From assembly GCA_934045075.1 (NCBI GenBank), contig OW203726.1, forward strand, positions 10,585,527-10,649,526: a stretch of 64,000 bases of DNA, read 5' to 3'. Each line of letters begins with the position of its first letter. Within the stretch, counting starts at the first letter, position 1. Of this stretch, positions 51,684 to 62,920 are shown piece by piece. This DNA is from Yponomeuta sedellus (Eukaryota > Arthropoda > Insecta > Lepidoptera > Yponomeutidae). The translations under genes were made by a program, and so were the position numbers. The notes below the pieces were generated by a model that was not told where the DNA came from, did no database searches, and saw only the letters and a program-made list of their open reading frames with translations.

Positions 51684-52589
51684 AGCGAGGCAGAGTTCTC
51701 TAATTCTCACTCAGGTTCTTCTAAATTTTGGGAATAAATGTTTTGTGTTCCGTAAGCTCGCTTAAATTTTTTTCAAATTACGTGTGTATGTGCTTTGAAT
51801 GACATCCTTGATCTACGCTCATAAACCTGTTCAGTATGTAATGACTGTTTGTAACCTGTTTTACACCAATAAAGTATATCATTTTATTAACACAAATAAT
51901 TAATTATTAAATATTGTATTGTATTAACATAGATATAAGACTTTTACTAACACAAATATTACTCGTATATTATAATTTAAAATGTAAAATGTAAATATGG
52001 ACTAATTGTCTGAAATAAATAATTTAAATTGAATTGAAAAAAAAAAAAAAGAGGCCTACCACTTATAAACAATGTTTCAATAGATTTGTTTAGTCAAGGC
52101 AAATATAACTAAAAGTCATATTTGCCTTGAATTCATTATACACTTGAGACGGCGCCAAGTTGAAATTTCTGGAGATACTGGTGGCGAGACAAACTTATAC
52201 TCAGTGGCAAGGGAAGGTTAAATTATAAAGGTTGTCATATTCATATAGCCTTTAGACATAGACATATACATCATTTATTGGTAATATTCATTACAAGTCA
52301 AGACTCCGTACATAATGACAATCCAATGTAGAAATAATAATCAAATTTACAAATGTCAAAAAGAAAATATTACATGTCAATATCATAATAATTATGCAAT
52401 CTGTCAGGTCAATCAATTATAGACAAAATTACAATAATACGTATGTTGAGTAATTTTCCTAATTATTGTGCTAAATTCTGCTAAATATGTGTTTAGCTTA
52501 GCTGGCACAGTTATCGTCAAACCTACTTGGCTCAAATTAAGTAAATGGAGAAAAATATTTTAAGTAAGCATAGTAGGTAAGCATAGTAC
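51684..52589. other. No gene; AATAAA plus poly(A) ending at 52050
   Basis: 'ctgttttacaccaataaagt' near 51856 and a 14-A run at about 52037-52050 suggest the 3' end of a retroposed transcript. The source is unknown. Confidence 0.35.
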
Positions 52590-52669
52590 CCGTGCTAAGG
52601 ACAATTTTAAAAACCTATTGAGAAGCTAAAAATTCCACCAATGCCGGGACTCGAACCCGCGACCTCTCT
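52590..52669 (-). mobile_element. T1 SINE fragment
   Basis: In reverse: T-arm 'cgggactcgaacccgcgacc', body 'aaaacctattgagaagcta' and 'acccgtgctaaggacaattt'. The A-rich tail and leader are missing. Confidence 0.7.
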
Positions 52670-53057
52670 AAATATGTTCGTATCTGTAATAAGCATGGAT
52701 TTTTTTAGAGAATTGGCTTTTTAACATAGTTATAAGATCAATTATTACGCGTACCAATCGTAGGTTGAAGATTTTACAACATCTAATATTAATGTACTTA
52801 CTGCGTACTGTGTATTAGTCAGAGGCGTACTTTGACCAATACTCTATCAATAATCTGAGCACTTCACAAACTTTTTCAATGACCTGGCATAATATTTTTA
52901 ATCTGTGTTGAATAGGCTGCTCTAAAAACCTTTATAGATAATTTATAATTAATTAGTCAATCATTTTAATTTCATCTCAATACACTTAATGTTGAAGAGA
53001 TATTCTTATAGAGGTATTATATTTTATTGCTGTTTGTATGTAATGTGCCACAGGACA
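52670..53057. other. No gene recognised
   Basis: AT-rich spacer. Confidence 0.4.
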
Positions 53058-53268
53058 TTACATAACATAACATAACATTTACATACAGGCACATACATTG
53101 CTTCTGGCCCCACACTAGGATACCCTGTGTCGTGGGAACCAGAAACAACGACATCACAAACATGTAAACATCCAAGACCTAGGGTTTTTTTTTGTTCCCA
53201 GCCGGGATTCGAACCCGGCACCTCCTGCATGGCAGGTAGATGCACTACCGTTACGCCACAGAGGTCGT
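53058..53268 (-). mobile_element. tRNA-headed SINE T2, full length
   Basis: On the minus strand the head (53201-53266) reads 'tgtggcgtaacggtagtgca' with B box 'gggttcgaatcc'. The A run, 'ggtcttggatgtttacatg', the core ('acacagggtatcctagtgtg') and the tail (TTATG)n follow. It is the best T2 copy for comparison with T3. Confidence 0.85.
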
Positions 53269-54044
53269 CAAAAAATAACATGGACAAATGTGAGCTTATC
53301 TGTAGAAGAAAGTCTGAAATTTCTTTCATATTATTCCAGACTCATTCCAGATAATAGAAAAAAACAGTAAAAAGCAGGATATAAACTACAATAGGCATAA
53401 ATAAACATCCTCTTATGAGTGCCGTCTATTGAAGCAACAAATCTCTTAAAAACGTATATTTTATATCATTTACGTTTTCGCTACAGGCTGCAAAATCATA
53501 TTCATATTACGTAATTTTCTGTCATATTCTTCCAATATATTTCCTGCACACCTACTTACCTACTCTCTACACCTTTCAGTTCTATCCATCCTATGGTTGT
53601 CTGGATAAAATTGCTTTAGCCTTTTGATGTGTTTTTTTATCTGGTGTGTACAATCGAATCTAATCTAAGTATCTTTCAAAGTCTGAATATATTCTACACT
53701 ACGTATAAAAATTTTATTGGTAAGGAAAACAATAATATTCATTAAGTTGATTGTTTGTCCTAGACACTCATTTATGTTACTTAAATCTTTTAATTGTTTT
53801 TGACATTATTATTACGCCCTCGGTTATGTCGAATAAAATCATATATGTAAACTATACATAAATTCATTCGAAATTTCCGTATAATAACTTAAATATTAGC
53901 CGGATCTTACTAAGACTTTGTGAATATCTAGGGTGTTAAAAAAATAGCATTTGATACGGGATCTATTCATACTAGACATTTAAACCAATTACTGAACACA
54001 AAAATTTAGGTGGCACGTAATCGACTTATAACATTTATCATTTT
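53269..54044. other. No gene recognised
   Basis: AT-rich spacer. Confidence 0.45.
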
Positions 54045-55140
54045 GAAATGAAATGAAATGAAATGAAAAGGTTTTATTCAAAGTAGCACAGAAACTGCGG
54101 CTTAATGAACGTTACAATTCAAACTAGGTGTCCATTTCAAAATCTAGATCATTTAGGAGAAAAAATGGACAAAAAAACTCCTAACTTAGTCTTTTCAAAA
54201 GTCCTTAATTAACATAGTTTACATAATTATTTTAAACATAGAACTCATACATTGTACTGGCTTTCATTCCAGACCTCATTGTCATCTAAATAATCCTTAA
54301 TGTTATAGTAGCCCTTTTGGCACAAAGTGTGCTTAACATATTTTTTGAACCGCGATTCAGGCAAGCTTAATATATCTTCAGGGATTTTATTATAGAAGCG
54401 TATACAATGCCCCATGAAGGATGTATTAACCTTTGCCAGCCTAAATAGTGGGAACAAAAGTTTATGTTTATTTCTAGTATTTACATTGTGTTGGCTACCT
54501 AAAGTTTTAAAGTTACTGATATTTTTCCTAACGTACATAATGTTTTCATATATATACTGACTGGCAACTGTCAGGATGTTAGTTTCTTTAAAGAAATCTC
54601 TTAACGAATCTCTACTACCCAGCCTATAAATGAATCTGATCGCTCTCTTCTGCAAGACGAAGATGGTCTCAATGTCTGCTGCCCGTCCCCACAGTAGTAT
54701 GCCATAGGACATAAGACTATGGAAGTAACTAAAATAAACAAGCCTAGCAGTTGCGACGTCAGTTAGTTCCCTAATTCTTTTGACTGCATATGCTGCTGAA
54801 CTAAGCCTATTTGCTAATTTTTCTATATGAGGACCCCATTGAAGCTTTGCATCAATTGTGATACCTAGAAATACAGTTTCATTCACAAGGTCTAATTTGT
54901 CATTCCCCAGTAAAACATTGCTGTCTACCGTTTTGACATTTGGAAGAGTGAACTTTATACATTTCGTCTTTTTTGAATTTAACAATAAATTATTACAAGT
55001 AAACCAATTTAGTACCCGAGAGAGAGCATTATTTGTATTGTCAAGGTCATTTTCTTGTCTCTTAATTTTAAAAATAAGAGACGTGTCATCTGCAAATAAT
55101 ACTATCTCTGACATATTTTGAACCAATTTTCGTGGCATAG
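54045..55140 (-). mobile_element. LINE, 5'-truncated, with (TTTCA)n tail
   Basis: It comprises the reverse-transcriptase fragment below plus about 200 bp of 3' UTR, ending in a (TTTCA)n tail on the minus strand (54047-54068 on the plus strand as GAAAT units). The truncation point is judged from the protein: similarity to polymerases ends just before the FADD box. Confidence 0.75.
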
Positions 55141-55213
55141 AGTGTAAATATAGACCAGCGCTACGCTTGTCTGAGGTTTCGGTGTTGTGAAAACATAGAG
55201 AGTTGAAATTCAA
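54245..55213 (-). pseudogene. LINE reverse transcriptase C-terminal half, open for 322 codons
   Basis: A long open minus frame, unusual in this window. Residues about 37-50 hold the catalytic FADDTSLIF box of a non-LTR reverse transcriptase. LLLNSKKTKCIKF follows, then VFLGITIDAKLQW (thumb region), then SLMSYGILLWG and QKRAIRFIYRLGSRDSL. The C-terminus ends near DDNEVW. The first 30 or so residues lie upstream of the LINE junction and are not polymerase. The enzyme copies LINE RNA at a nicked target. Here the endonuclease, fingers and most of the palm are missing, so it cannot work. The clade is in the Jockey/CR1 group, not resolved. Lack of stops suggests a young insertion. Confidence 0.85.
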
Positions 55214-55859
55214 AATTCCTAATCAAGAACTAAAAATTTCGATAAAGCTCCTTTGGAAAAAAAACATTGTATACGAGAATTGTTTATCTCTCAAGTCTCA
55301 TGATTGATTTTTCAGAAATAGGTCGTTAAGAAAAAAAATATATTAATGATGCAGAGGATAAGTCGTTATGGAGATGTTAAATTAACACTCTGTGAATGAT
55401 GGCATGATATATCAGGGTTTGCAAATAGTTTGTGTAAAAACGGTCGGAAAAAATTTGAAAATATTCGTTGTTGCGTCAAAAACCGGGAGAAAAGCTCGTT
55501 AATTACTTACTTTTTCACATGTTTACAGTAAAATTTTATTCCAATCCGTATTTTGGGAATCAAAACCAAACAACGTTTGTATTTAATTTCCATGGAATTT
55601 GGTGGAAATTAAATACTAAATTGTGGAAATGGAATTTTGACGCTAAGGAATTAAATTATGGAAATGGAATTTGCCGCTACCGCCTATGAGTTAATAAGTG
55701 TATGTTTGATCTGGCTCAGACTCTTTTGGAATGTTTCCGTTTTTATTCAGGAAACTATGCTCAAAAAGGCTATGATTGGTCGGACTGTACTTAAGTCCAC
55801 TAAAAGAAGAAATGAAGTTTGCTTCGTTTGAAAGAATCTGTATATTTAACGCTTCACAT
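55214..55859. other. No gene recognised
   Basis: AT-rich. A local duplication of 'aatggaatttt'/'aaatggaatttg' type lies at 55590-55675. Confidence 0.4.
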
Positions 55860-55867
55860 TCGAAATA

Positions 55868-56036
55868 TTATCGATTCCCACTGGGGGCCGCCGTACATTT
55901 GTACAACTGGCCTCAGTCTGAGTGTGTTTTCATGTATGTGATGTCCTTGCCTGGTTGCCATAGTACAGGGTATCCTAGTTTGGGACCCAGGGTATCCTGG
56001 TCAAGTGATTGTGTTGTATGGAAGTTATTATTATTA
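55868..56036 (+). mobile_element. SINE T3, 3' three-quarters
   Basis: It begins at the T-arm ('cgattcccactgggggccg'), then 'cctcagtctgagtgtgtttt', the core 'tagtacagggtatcctagt', a local duplication ('ggacccagggtatcctgg') and an (ATT)n tail. Confidence 0.8.
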
Positions 56037-57042
56037 AGTTTGGCTTCAAGTAAGGAAGTAAGGCTTTACGAGTAAGACGAAGTGTTTGTGGCCACAAACG
56101 TGTGTTAAACTCATAGACGTTTTGTCACCTCTAGGGCCGTGCATCTGGATTGTGCTGGTTTTTCGATTTGAAGCTGGGGGAACGAAGCTGCCGGAAGGTG
56201 AGTGACAGCTTCCCACGAGTTCAAGGGTAGAAATAGGATTGTATCATCATCAGGAATATAATAGGGAAAGTAAACTAACATAGTATGTACTAGTTTTATC
56301 CCCACACTGGAATACACCACTATTAATATATGGCTTAGTCCTCAGCACCTACTTGTTATGTGGAGGTTGAGACAAATTGCATTATAATTAAGATGGAGGG
56401 CGCAAAGCGAGATAAAGTTTTTATAACAAAAATAATCCAGTCCGTGCCGGAGCATCAGGCGCTCTCTGGGCTGCAATCAGCGAGTTCCTAACGTTGATTG
56501 GCAAATCCTCTCACCATGATGGCTTGCGTCTTTACTTGCCAATACCAGTACAAGAATTTTTCCTTGTCATAACACTAGTTCAAAACTTCGTCAAAAAAGC
56601 GTGCTAATCTTCGAAACTCCCCAGTTCACGCCCCATTCACATTCAACCTTAGGCAAACTCACACTGAAATTGCCATGTCTATATTTTCTTAATACAAGTT
56701 ACCGTTATGTATTTACTTACCCAGGATAGCTGATGTGATGTGGTAAACAGTCAAGGATGACACAAATAAATCCTTGTTTAAAGCCAATCAAAAATAATGA
56801 CTCTTGTCTGGGTAACCAAGCGACTTTCTGCTAGACCATTAAGGCAGTCAAAGATAGACTTAAATATGAAAATCTTTAAACCTTTTCTACAGTATCCACA
56901 AGTAAACCACTTCCGATAAGCAAAAGAATTTCTCATTTTTGTATACAAAGTGACTCTGTCAAGTTTCAAAGTAAAATTAGTTGATAAAAATAAACTTTGT
57001 ACAACTGCAGTACAATTCCACCAAACTGCGATCCCCAACTCA
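56037..57042. other. No gene recognised
   Basis: No credible frame or repeat in this kilobase. Confidence 0.45.
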
Positions 57043-57152
57043 GCGTGGGGATTATGGGCATTACCCCCCAATGATGGCACAACCTTGCGCTCATTAGGGG
57101 AGGGCTATGTCCAGCAGTGGACTAATATAGCCTGAAGAAGAAGAAGAAGAAA
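57043..57152 (+). pseudogene. RTE-2 LINE 3' end
   Basis: The plus frame ends TTLRSLGEGYVQQWTNIA with stop, followed by an expanded GAAGAA tail (57133-57152). Upstream coding sequence is unrecognisable. Confidence 0.7.
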
Positions 57153-57900
57153 AACAAACTTTTATATTGGAGGTGGCTTAATGTATCCGATACTGAAAAA
57201 TCGGTTTTGAGTTTTTGCCTTATTTCAATGGCACGTTGTAGTGGACACTTCCCTTGCTCACTGCATTCGCAGCGGGCGTGATGTAAACCCGGCAACGCCT
57301 CGCGTGCTAGCAGACTCCAGTAGTATAACATTTCATGTAGATTTATACTTCGCTAAGCAACGTAAATCTCTCGCTCGCGCGGTGGTAAGGAGTTTCCTGC
57401 TTGTAATTCGTGCGGGATGCGAGACCCGCTTTTTTATCATGATGAGATGTAATATTTTTATTGCTTAATAAAATAACCTGTGTTATGATAACGTCCCTTC
57501 AGGGACTCGGCTTTACAAAGTGAAGGAAGTTTAAATATTCTCAAGTAAACTTTTGAAGATTTTTGGTTGTTATTTTCAATGTCCTGACATTGACTTTGGA
57601 ACTTTAAATGTTTTCAAGTACTTTTGGAGACATTTGAATCTTAGCCTCCTTAAAAATTGCAATGGTTTTTTATTATTATTTTCAATGTCAGGGCTCAAAA
57701 AGTTAGGAATGAAATAAAAAGAAAATGTTTTTTTCGGACGGCGATTGACCATAAACAATGGTGTGATGGGGAATGTAACTATATACAACAGGAAGACCAG
57801 TTGGCTGATGATAATCATGATGATGACGAAAGAAATCTCTTTCAGAGATATGCTCATGTTTTTTTTGCTCAAGTAGAACATTTTCAAGGGTCATGTGTAA
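57153..57900. other. No gene recognised
   Basis: Two opposed short frames near 57576-57908; no family. Confidence 0.4.
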
Positions 57901-57931
57901 CCTCATGATCCCAGTTACGCCTGATGGTAAG

Positions 57932-57983
57932 CGAAGATGGGGTCTACGATGTTACGTGCTTAACATCGTAGACCCCATCTTCG
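57932..57983. repeat. Perfect hairpin, 23-bp arms, 6-nt loop
   Basis: 'cgaagatggggtctacgatg'-tta at 57932-57954 is exactly complemented at 57961-57983. It is flanked by 'gcctgatggtaagcg', which I recall as a common lepidopteran repeat end. Confidence 0.85.
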
Positions 57984-57989
57984 CCCCCA

Positions 57990-58711
57990 TCTGTGCAATA
58001 AACTGTAATTATAATGAAACCTCTATTCTAATCTGTTATGCAGAAAAATAGGCGGTACTTAAAGAGTAATAAATGCCTGTCTAAGTAAGTGACCTACTTT
58101 ACTAAAACATACGGCTGTACTCTAAGAAAGTGCCGATACGCTGCGTCACGTACGTCGAGGATCAATCTAGATTTTATCATGGTGCTCTGGAAAGAGCGTC
58201 GTTTTGTTGTCCCTAAGGAATATTCTCCGAATCCGCATCCTTTTGTAATCCTGTGAAACGTTATAGGCTACCGTTTTTATGGGCTACGCTTTCACCTATC
58301 AGATTTTCGGCTCAGCAATGAATCATAGAGAAAGGATGTGTTTTGGCAAATAATAAAATATTTGCGGCGTATGGCGGTGACGGCCAATTTCCATTTATTT
58401 TTACAGGGTGTAACGAAATTCTCATATCTATGCAAAATAGGGGGTTCTGCTAGCTCACTGATATTATGCAGGAAACTTGAAAATCACGAAAAATATTATC
58501 AGTTGTGCCATACTTTTTAGTGACCTCGGTAGGAGCGTCCGAATTTTTTTGATATTTTCAAGTTGTCACCTTGGTTCAAGTGACCTTAGTGTTATTGGTT
58601 TCTCGACGAGTAGAACACTGCCTTTTTATCCTAAAAAGGAGCAATAGATGTAGGGATTTTGTTACATCCTAAAGAAAGTATATTTAAAATAAACCTAATT
58701 GTTAATTTAAC
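57990..58711. other. No gene recognised
   Basis: AT-rich spacer. Confidence 0.4.
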
Positions 58712-58723
58712 TGTATGAAACAG

Positions 58724-58871
58724 ATTATACTATTTTTCTTTTAATGCACTAACCCGTGCTAAGGAACAAATTTAAAAACCTATTGAGAGGTTCTGGCACG
58801 GATAGCCAGAGGTTGCGGGTTCGAATCCCAGCATGGGTGAAATTTTTAGCCTCTCAATAGGTTTTTAAAAA
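58724..58871 (-). mobile_element. Short T1 SINE with inverted end, 12-bp target duplication
   Basis: The left part is the T1 tail and body in minus orientation ('atgcactaacccgtgctaag', 'aatttaaaaacctatt'). The right part is the tRNA-like head and body in plus orientation ('gggttcgaatccc', 'cctctcaataggttttta'). The repeat 'tgtatgaaacag' flanks at 58712-58723 and 58872-58883. It is the smallest example of the T1 inverted architecture. Confidence 0.8.
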
Positions 58872-58883
58872 TGTATGAAACAG

Positions 58884-59169
58884 TTTCACGGAATGTATAC
58901 TTTCTGGCGAGAGTGTTTTGCGATTTTAATGCATCTAGTCGTAGCCATCATTATTATTTTAATAATTACGTTATGTTACTTTAAAAAGTAAAAAAATACT
59001 TTAGTCATTTAACTTGCATTACTTCAATAGCCATAGCAATTATTATGCTTATGATACCTAATAATAATTATGTTGTGTTTTAAAGTTTGTACTTTATAAA
59101 TCAATACTTGTAATGCACAAAAGTTGCAATAAACGTATTGTGCAAAATATTAATAATTAACCTGTAAAC
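58884..59169. other. No gene recognised
   Basis: AT-rich spacer. Confidence 0.4.
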
Positions 59170-59247
59170 AATAGGCCTAACCTGCCTGCGGTGCAGGAAG
59201 AGACCCGTGTCCCATCTGTGGAGACGTACAAAGGGTTGATATCGAAA
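59170..59247 (+). mobile_element. S5 SINE 3' end fragment
   Basis: 'aggcctaacctgcctgcggt', 'gcaggaagagacccgtg' and 'caaagggttgatatcgaaac'. Confidence 0.7.
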
Positions 59248-61197
59248 CAATGTGTATGAATTTACGAAAGTGAGTATCAGTAACCACATAAATTTTCACA
59301 AAAAGCAATAATAATTAATATGATGCTCCACTCGCACTCGCCCGCACCATTTTGTGAGATAACAAAACTAACATAACCTAAGCTCTAGGTATCCGTAGTA
59401 GGAAGGCTCCTCCCTAAGGCGCTGTTTTGTGTATAGCTCTAGCCTCAAAGTGAGTCCTCTGAATTAAGAAAAAAATCCATAGATTATAATTGAATTGTCT
59501 TCCTCGTTTTCGTGTCTTTTTCTTAACAAGATTATGGCTTATTACATAACATAAACTCACGCCTATGACTTAAGAACATCAAGAAATCTAAAATATATTT
59601 GAACACAGAATTTTTATTTTGTTTGCAGAATTTCAATGTGCAATGTTATTCGCTGTTTTGTCGTCGAGTAGTAGTGCCAAGACAAGGAAAAAAACTTTTC
59701 TCAAATGTTCTAAAGTATAACAAAAGTAAACATTAGTCTATTCTTACCAAAGTTAAAAAACACCATTATTGCAGCTAGACATTCGCACAGCACCTGTTCA
59801 CGAGTATTAAAGCGGGGGTCAGCCTTGGCCAGTCTCAACCATATAAGAGAGATAGGCCACCCGGCCACCTCGCTACCATTTGCACTTATTTCTTGTGTAC
59901 CATTGTACTTTGCCTGCCGTAGTAGATCATTATTTTAACATCGTGAAGATCATTAGATGCTCTTTACGAAACTGAGTCGTCTACAATATAATCTTTTTGG
60001 ACAATGTTATAAAAACAAAATAAATGCAGATAAGTGTCAGATGTTTCGATAATAAACATAGCATTAACTCACGCCAGTATCCTAGAGGGGTATCGATATG
60101 AAATCATCAGATAAATAAAAATATAAAATACGACATTATAGAACATAGAGAAAATAGCCAAGTTATCAATGTAATTCCAGCTAGACGTAAATTAAGAAAT
60201 CAGATAAAGGGATATACGAGGATACGAGTCACACGACCGAAAACACAATATTCCTCCATTGCTGATGTGGGTCAAACAAACATAACAATGCGTTCTTTGT
60301 GATTGAAATTAAAAAGGGATCGCTCAGTTCAGTAGAAGGCTCCAGAGGGAAACATCCGATTAAAATAAAGTATCCATCAAAATAAATCACTATTGTTGCA
60401 GGCGCGTCGTTTCTATTTTCACAACTCTATGTAACTCCGCTATTTTGTGCCACCCTAGGGACGACCAGCAGCAACGAGGTTGCTAACACTGAACGCTTTA
60501 TGGAGGCGCCCTTTCATCTTATGGAAATTACATTCACCTTGTATAAATTGAGATGATTGCTCCAGTTCTTGCTGAGAACACAATCGTCTTGGGACTTATT
60601 AAACCAGCTGAAAACAGAGGCGGAATTTGCGGCCTCAAGTCAATTGAGCCTGTGACAGAATTTGCGTAACAAAGTGCCGAGTTGATGACAAAACTCACCT
60701 CTGAAATAACGTGCAAAGCTTAGTCATAGTGAACAACTGAGTGTGTATGTGGGTCAATAAACGGAGCATGTCGGACCGCGCTTCCTTTAGCCAACCCTCA
60801 TTTCTAGCATTTTTCACGCTGCCCGTCTTTCCGTCCGCTCTATGGATATAGACTTGCTGGCGTCAAAATATGTCCAGCAAAGATTGTATCAATCATAGGT
60901 AATTTTTGTTGCTCTATTTTTTCTATTTTACCGCGTCTTCGACTTTGTTAAATGATGTATTGTGCGACGTTTTCAGATTTTGGGTTACATGTACAACTAT
61001 GTCGGTTTCATACCTTGGTATTTAGGTTTCAATAAACATTTTTAGCCGTTCTATGAAATAATACTGTTATTATAGAAAAAGTAGTATAATTTCCCCTAAT
61101 ACAATACTGCAGCTAAACGTAGAGTTCTGAATTATCTAGTTTTTTTAAGGTGTATGCATCGCAAGTCTTTGACAAAACATATTGCTTGATCAAAATA
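59248..61197. other. No gene in nearly 2 kb; RTE-1 tail scrap near 60058-60095
   Basis: 'ttaactcacgccagtatcct' and 'agaggggta' at about 60065-60095 match the RTE-1 3' end in reverse. The rest holds nothing identifiable. Confidence 0.4.
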
Positions 61198-61290
61198 TAT
61201 TGTTACATGTTCCATATTTGTGATGTCCTTGCCTGGGTGCCATAACACCAGGGTAGACTAGTTTGGAACCAGGAAAAGTGATTGTCTGAT
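61198..61290 (+). mobile_element. SINE T3 core fragment
   Basis: 'tgtgatgtccttgcctggg' and 'ggaaccaggaaaagtgattg'. Confidence 0.6.
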
Positions 61291-61469
61291 GATGCACTTA
61301 TTTTTATTTTATAATAACATCCACGTCACGACCAAAACTTGGCACTTCGAGTGCCATTTCAACCGCTAACATTAGACAGATTAGGAATCCAAGGTCTCCA
61401 GGGATTGACTAGAGCACCGCAATTTGTCTCCAGCGTCAAATTATTTTCCTTTACGTTGCTCAGGAATAT

Positions 61470-61522
61470 GAAAAACCGGCTAAGTGCGAGTCAGGCTCGC
61501 TTGTCAAGGGTTTCGTAACATC
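61470..61522 (-). repeat. Repeat I, 3' end scrap
   Basis: In reverse: 'aaccggctaagtgcgagtca' and 'gggtttcgtaac', as at 49.2 kb. Confidence 0.5.
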
Positions 61523-61544
61523 ACAAAATATTTTTATATTATTT

Positions 61545-61640
61545 GATACCAACCCTTGTATGTCCCCACTGCTGGGGCACGGGTCTCTTCCAGCATCGCA
61601 GGAAGGTTAGGCCGTACTCCACCACGGGAGCCAAGTGCGG
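61545..61640 (-). mobile_element. S5 SINE 3' end
   Basis: 'ataccaacccttgtatgtcc' to 'ccaccacgggagccaagtg', truncated where a T4a fragment begins. Confidence 0.75.
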
Positions 61641-61642
61641 CC

Positions 61643-61758
61643 AAGTATTCAAATACCTCAGCGCTTGAAATTGCCAATCCGCGGTGGGTACTTAAGCTTT
61701 TTCTGAGAAGGCCTGTACCCTGCAATCGGATGTATATAAACTACATAAAAAAATGTTG
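61643..61758 (+). mobile_element. SINE T4a, 3' half
   Basis: 'cctcagcgcttgaaattgcc', 'aatccgcggtgggtacttaa', 'tgagaaggcctgtaccctgc', then an A run. Confidence 0.7.
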
Positions 61759-62044
61759 CTATGGTTTGTACATATGGAGAGGATGAAGGAAGAAAGATCG
61801 ACGAAACAAACATAAATTGCGAATGTGAGGGAGTGCCGGTAAGGGGCGTCCCAGGCGGACATACTTCGAGCAAATAGGGGATGTATTAACAAAGGGGAAG
61901 ATAAAAAGTACCAGGAACCGGCGTGCGTGCATGCAACGATTTATGAAAGTTGATGAAGCGAAGGCGATCTGTCAGGGTCGTGGCAAGTGGCAGTTACTGG
62001 TCTCTGCCTACCACTCTGGGATATAGGCGTGAGGTTATGTTATG
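61759..62044 (+). pseudogene. RTE-1 LINE C-terminus
   Basis: In a broken frame it encodes the WFVHMERMKEERSTKQT-like block, the IDQIGDV-like block ('gcaaataggggatgtatta'), TRNRRACMQRF and a decayed terminus, then 'gaggttatgttatgt' tail. The best comparison is the 32.0-kb copy. Confidence 0.75.
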
Positions 62045-62045
62045 T

Positions 62046-62764
62046 AAAAAAAAAGTTGAGAGGGGCGGACAGACAAATCAGGAATCGACACTGACTCAGT
62101 AATAGGGTTACGTTGGAACAACGACAACGGATCCCTGAAAATAAGTCCCAAAGCAAGCAAAGCTTAGTTGTCGCGCGCCGTCGCACGACTCGGTAAACAT
62201 TTTGACGAATATTTTTCTCGCTGCTTTCGAACGTTATCCCGCCTCGTCGGAGTGTGACTGGAGCCCAAGTGGATTTACTTAGTTTCAAAAATAACACGCT
62301 TCTCTGTACACCATTTTATTTCGGCCGAGGCGTTTAAGTGGCTTGTAGTGTAGCACTCGCCACTTAGCCGGATTAGGTAGCGGTTTCAATAATTGCTTTT
62401 ACAAAATCGACAAAAGAAGTTACAACCCAATCTAGGATCAAATAGTTTATAGATGTATTATTTATTATAAATCCACTTGACAGCTAATTCAGAACCGAAG
62501 AAACGATTGAATAATATCCCAAGAAGGCGGCGATGGACAAAAAGATCTGACAAATAAATTTAAACGTGTTTTTTTTATCGGTTAATTTTTAATGATTTCT
62601 TTGGAAACTTAAAACGACACCATATTAGATTTAACTATCGTGTATAACCATTGTCATACTAACATGTCATCATAATGTACCACGTTCTAAGCAAATAAAT
62701 TTTATTTTTATTTAATATTTTTTTTATTTTATAAAAATAATCGCGCTAGTCGCAGTTCTGAAAA
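62046..62764. other. No gene recognised
   Basis: No credible frame; AT-rich towards 62700. Confidence 0.4.
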
Positions 62765-62784
62765 AAAAGTAATAATAATGCGCA

Positions 62785-62920
62785 CAGCCAAAGTGTGGAA
62801 CACCTTGTCGTCGTCCGTTTTTCCGAACATTTATAACCTGAACCTCTTTAAGATGCGTGTGAACAGGGCAAAGTCAGTCCATCTTATAACCCTTGGGCTG
62901 GATGGAGGTCAGGAGTAAGA
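62785..62920 (+). pseudogene. Possible LINE ORF2 C-terminus
   Basis: A plus frame reads KVWNTLSSSVFPNIYNLNLF, then KMRVNR and LGLDGGQE with stop. The VWN-LP-like, FP-YNL-FK pattern is common at the C-terminus of CR1-like LINE ORF2. No other support. Confidence 0.4.

Noticed and set aside
57932..57983. Hairpin as a transcription terminator
   Set aside because: Hairpin terminators are bacterial; all context here is animal nuclear DNA, and there is no adjacent gene.
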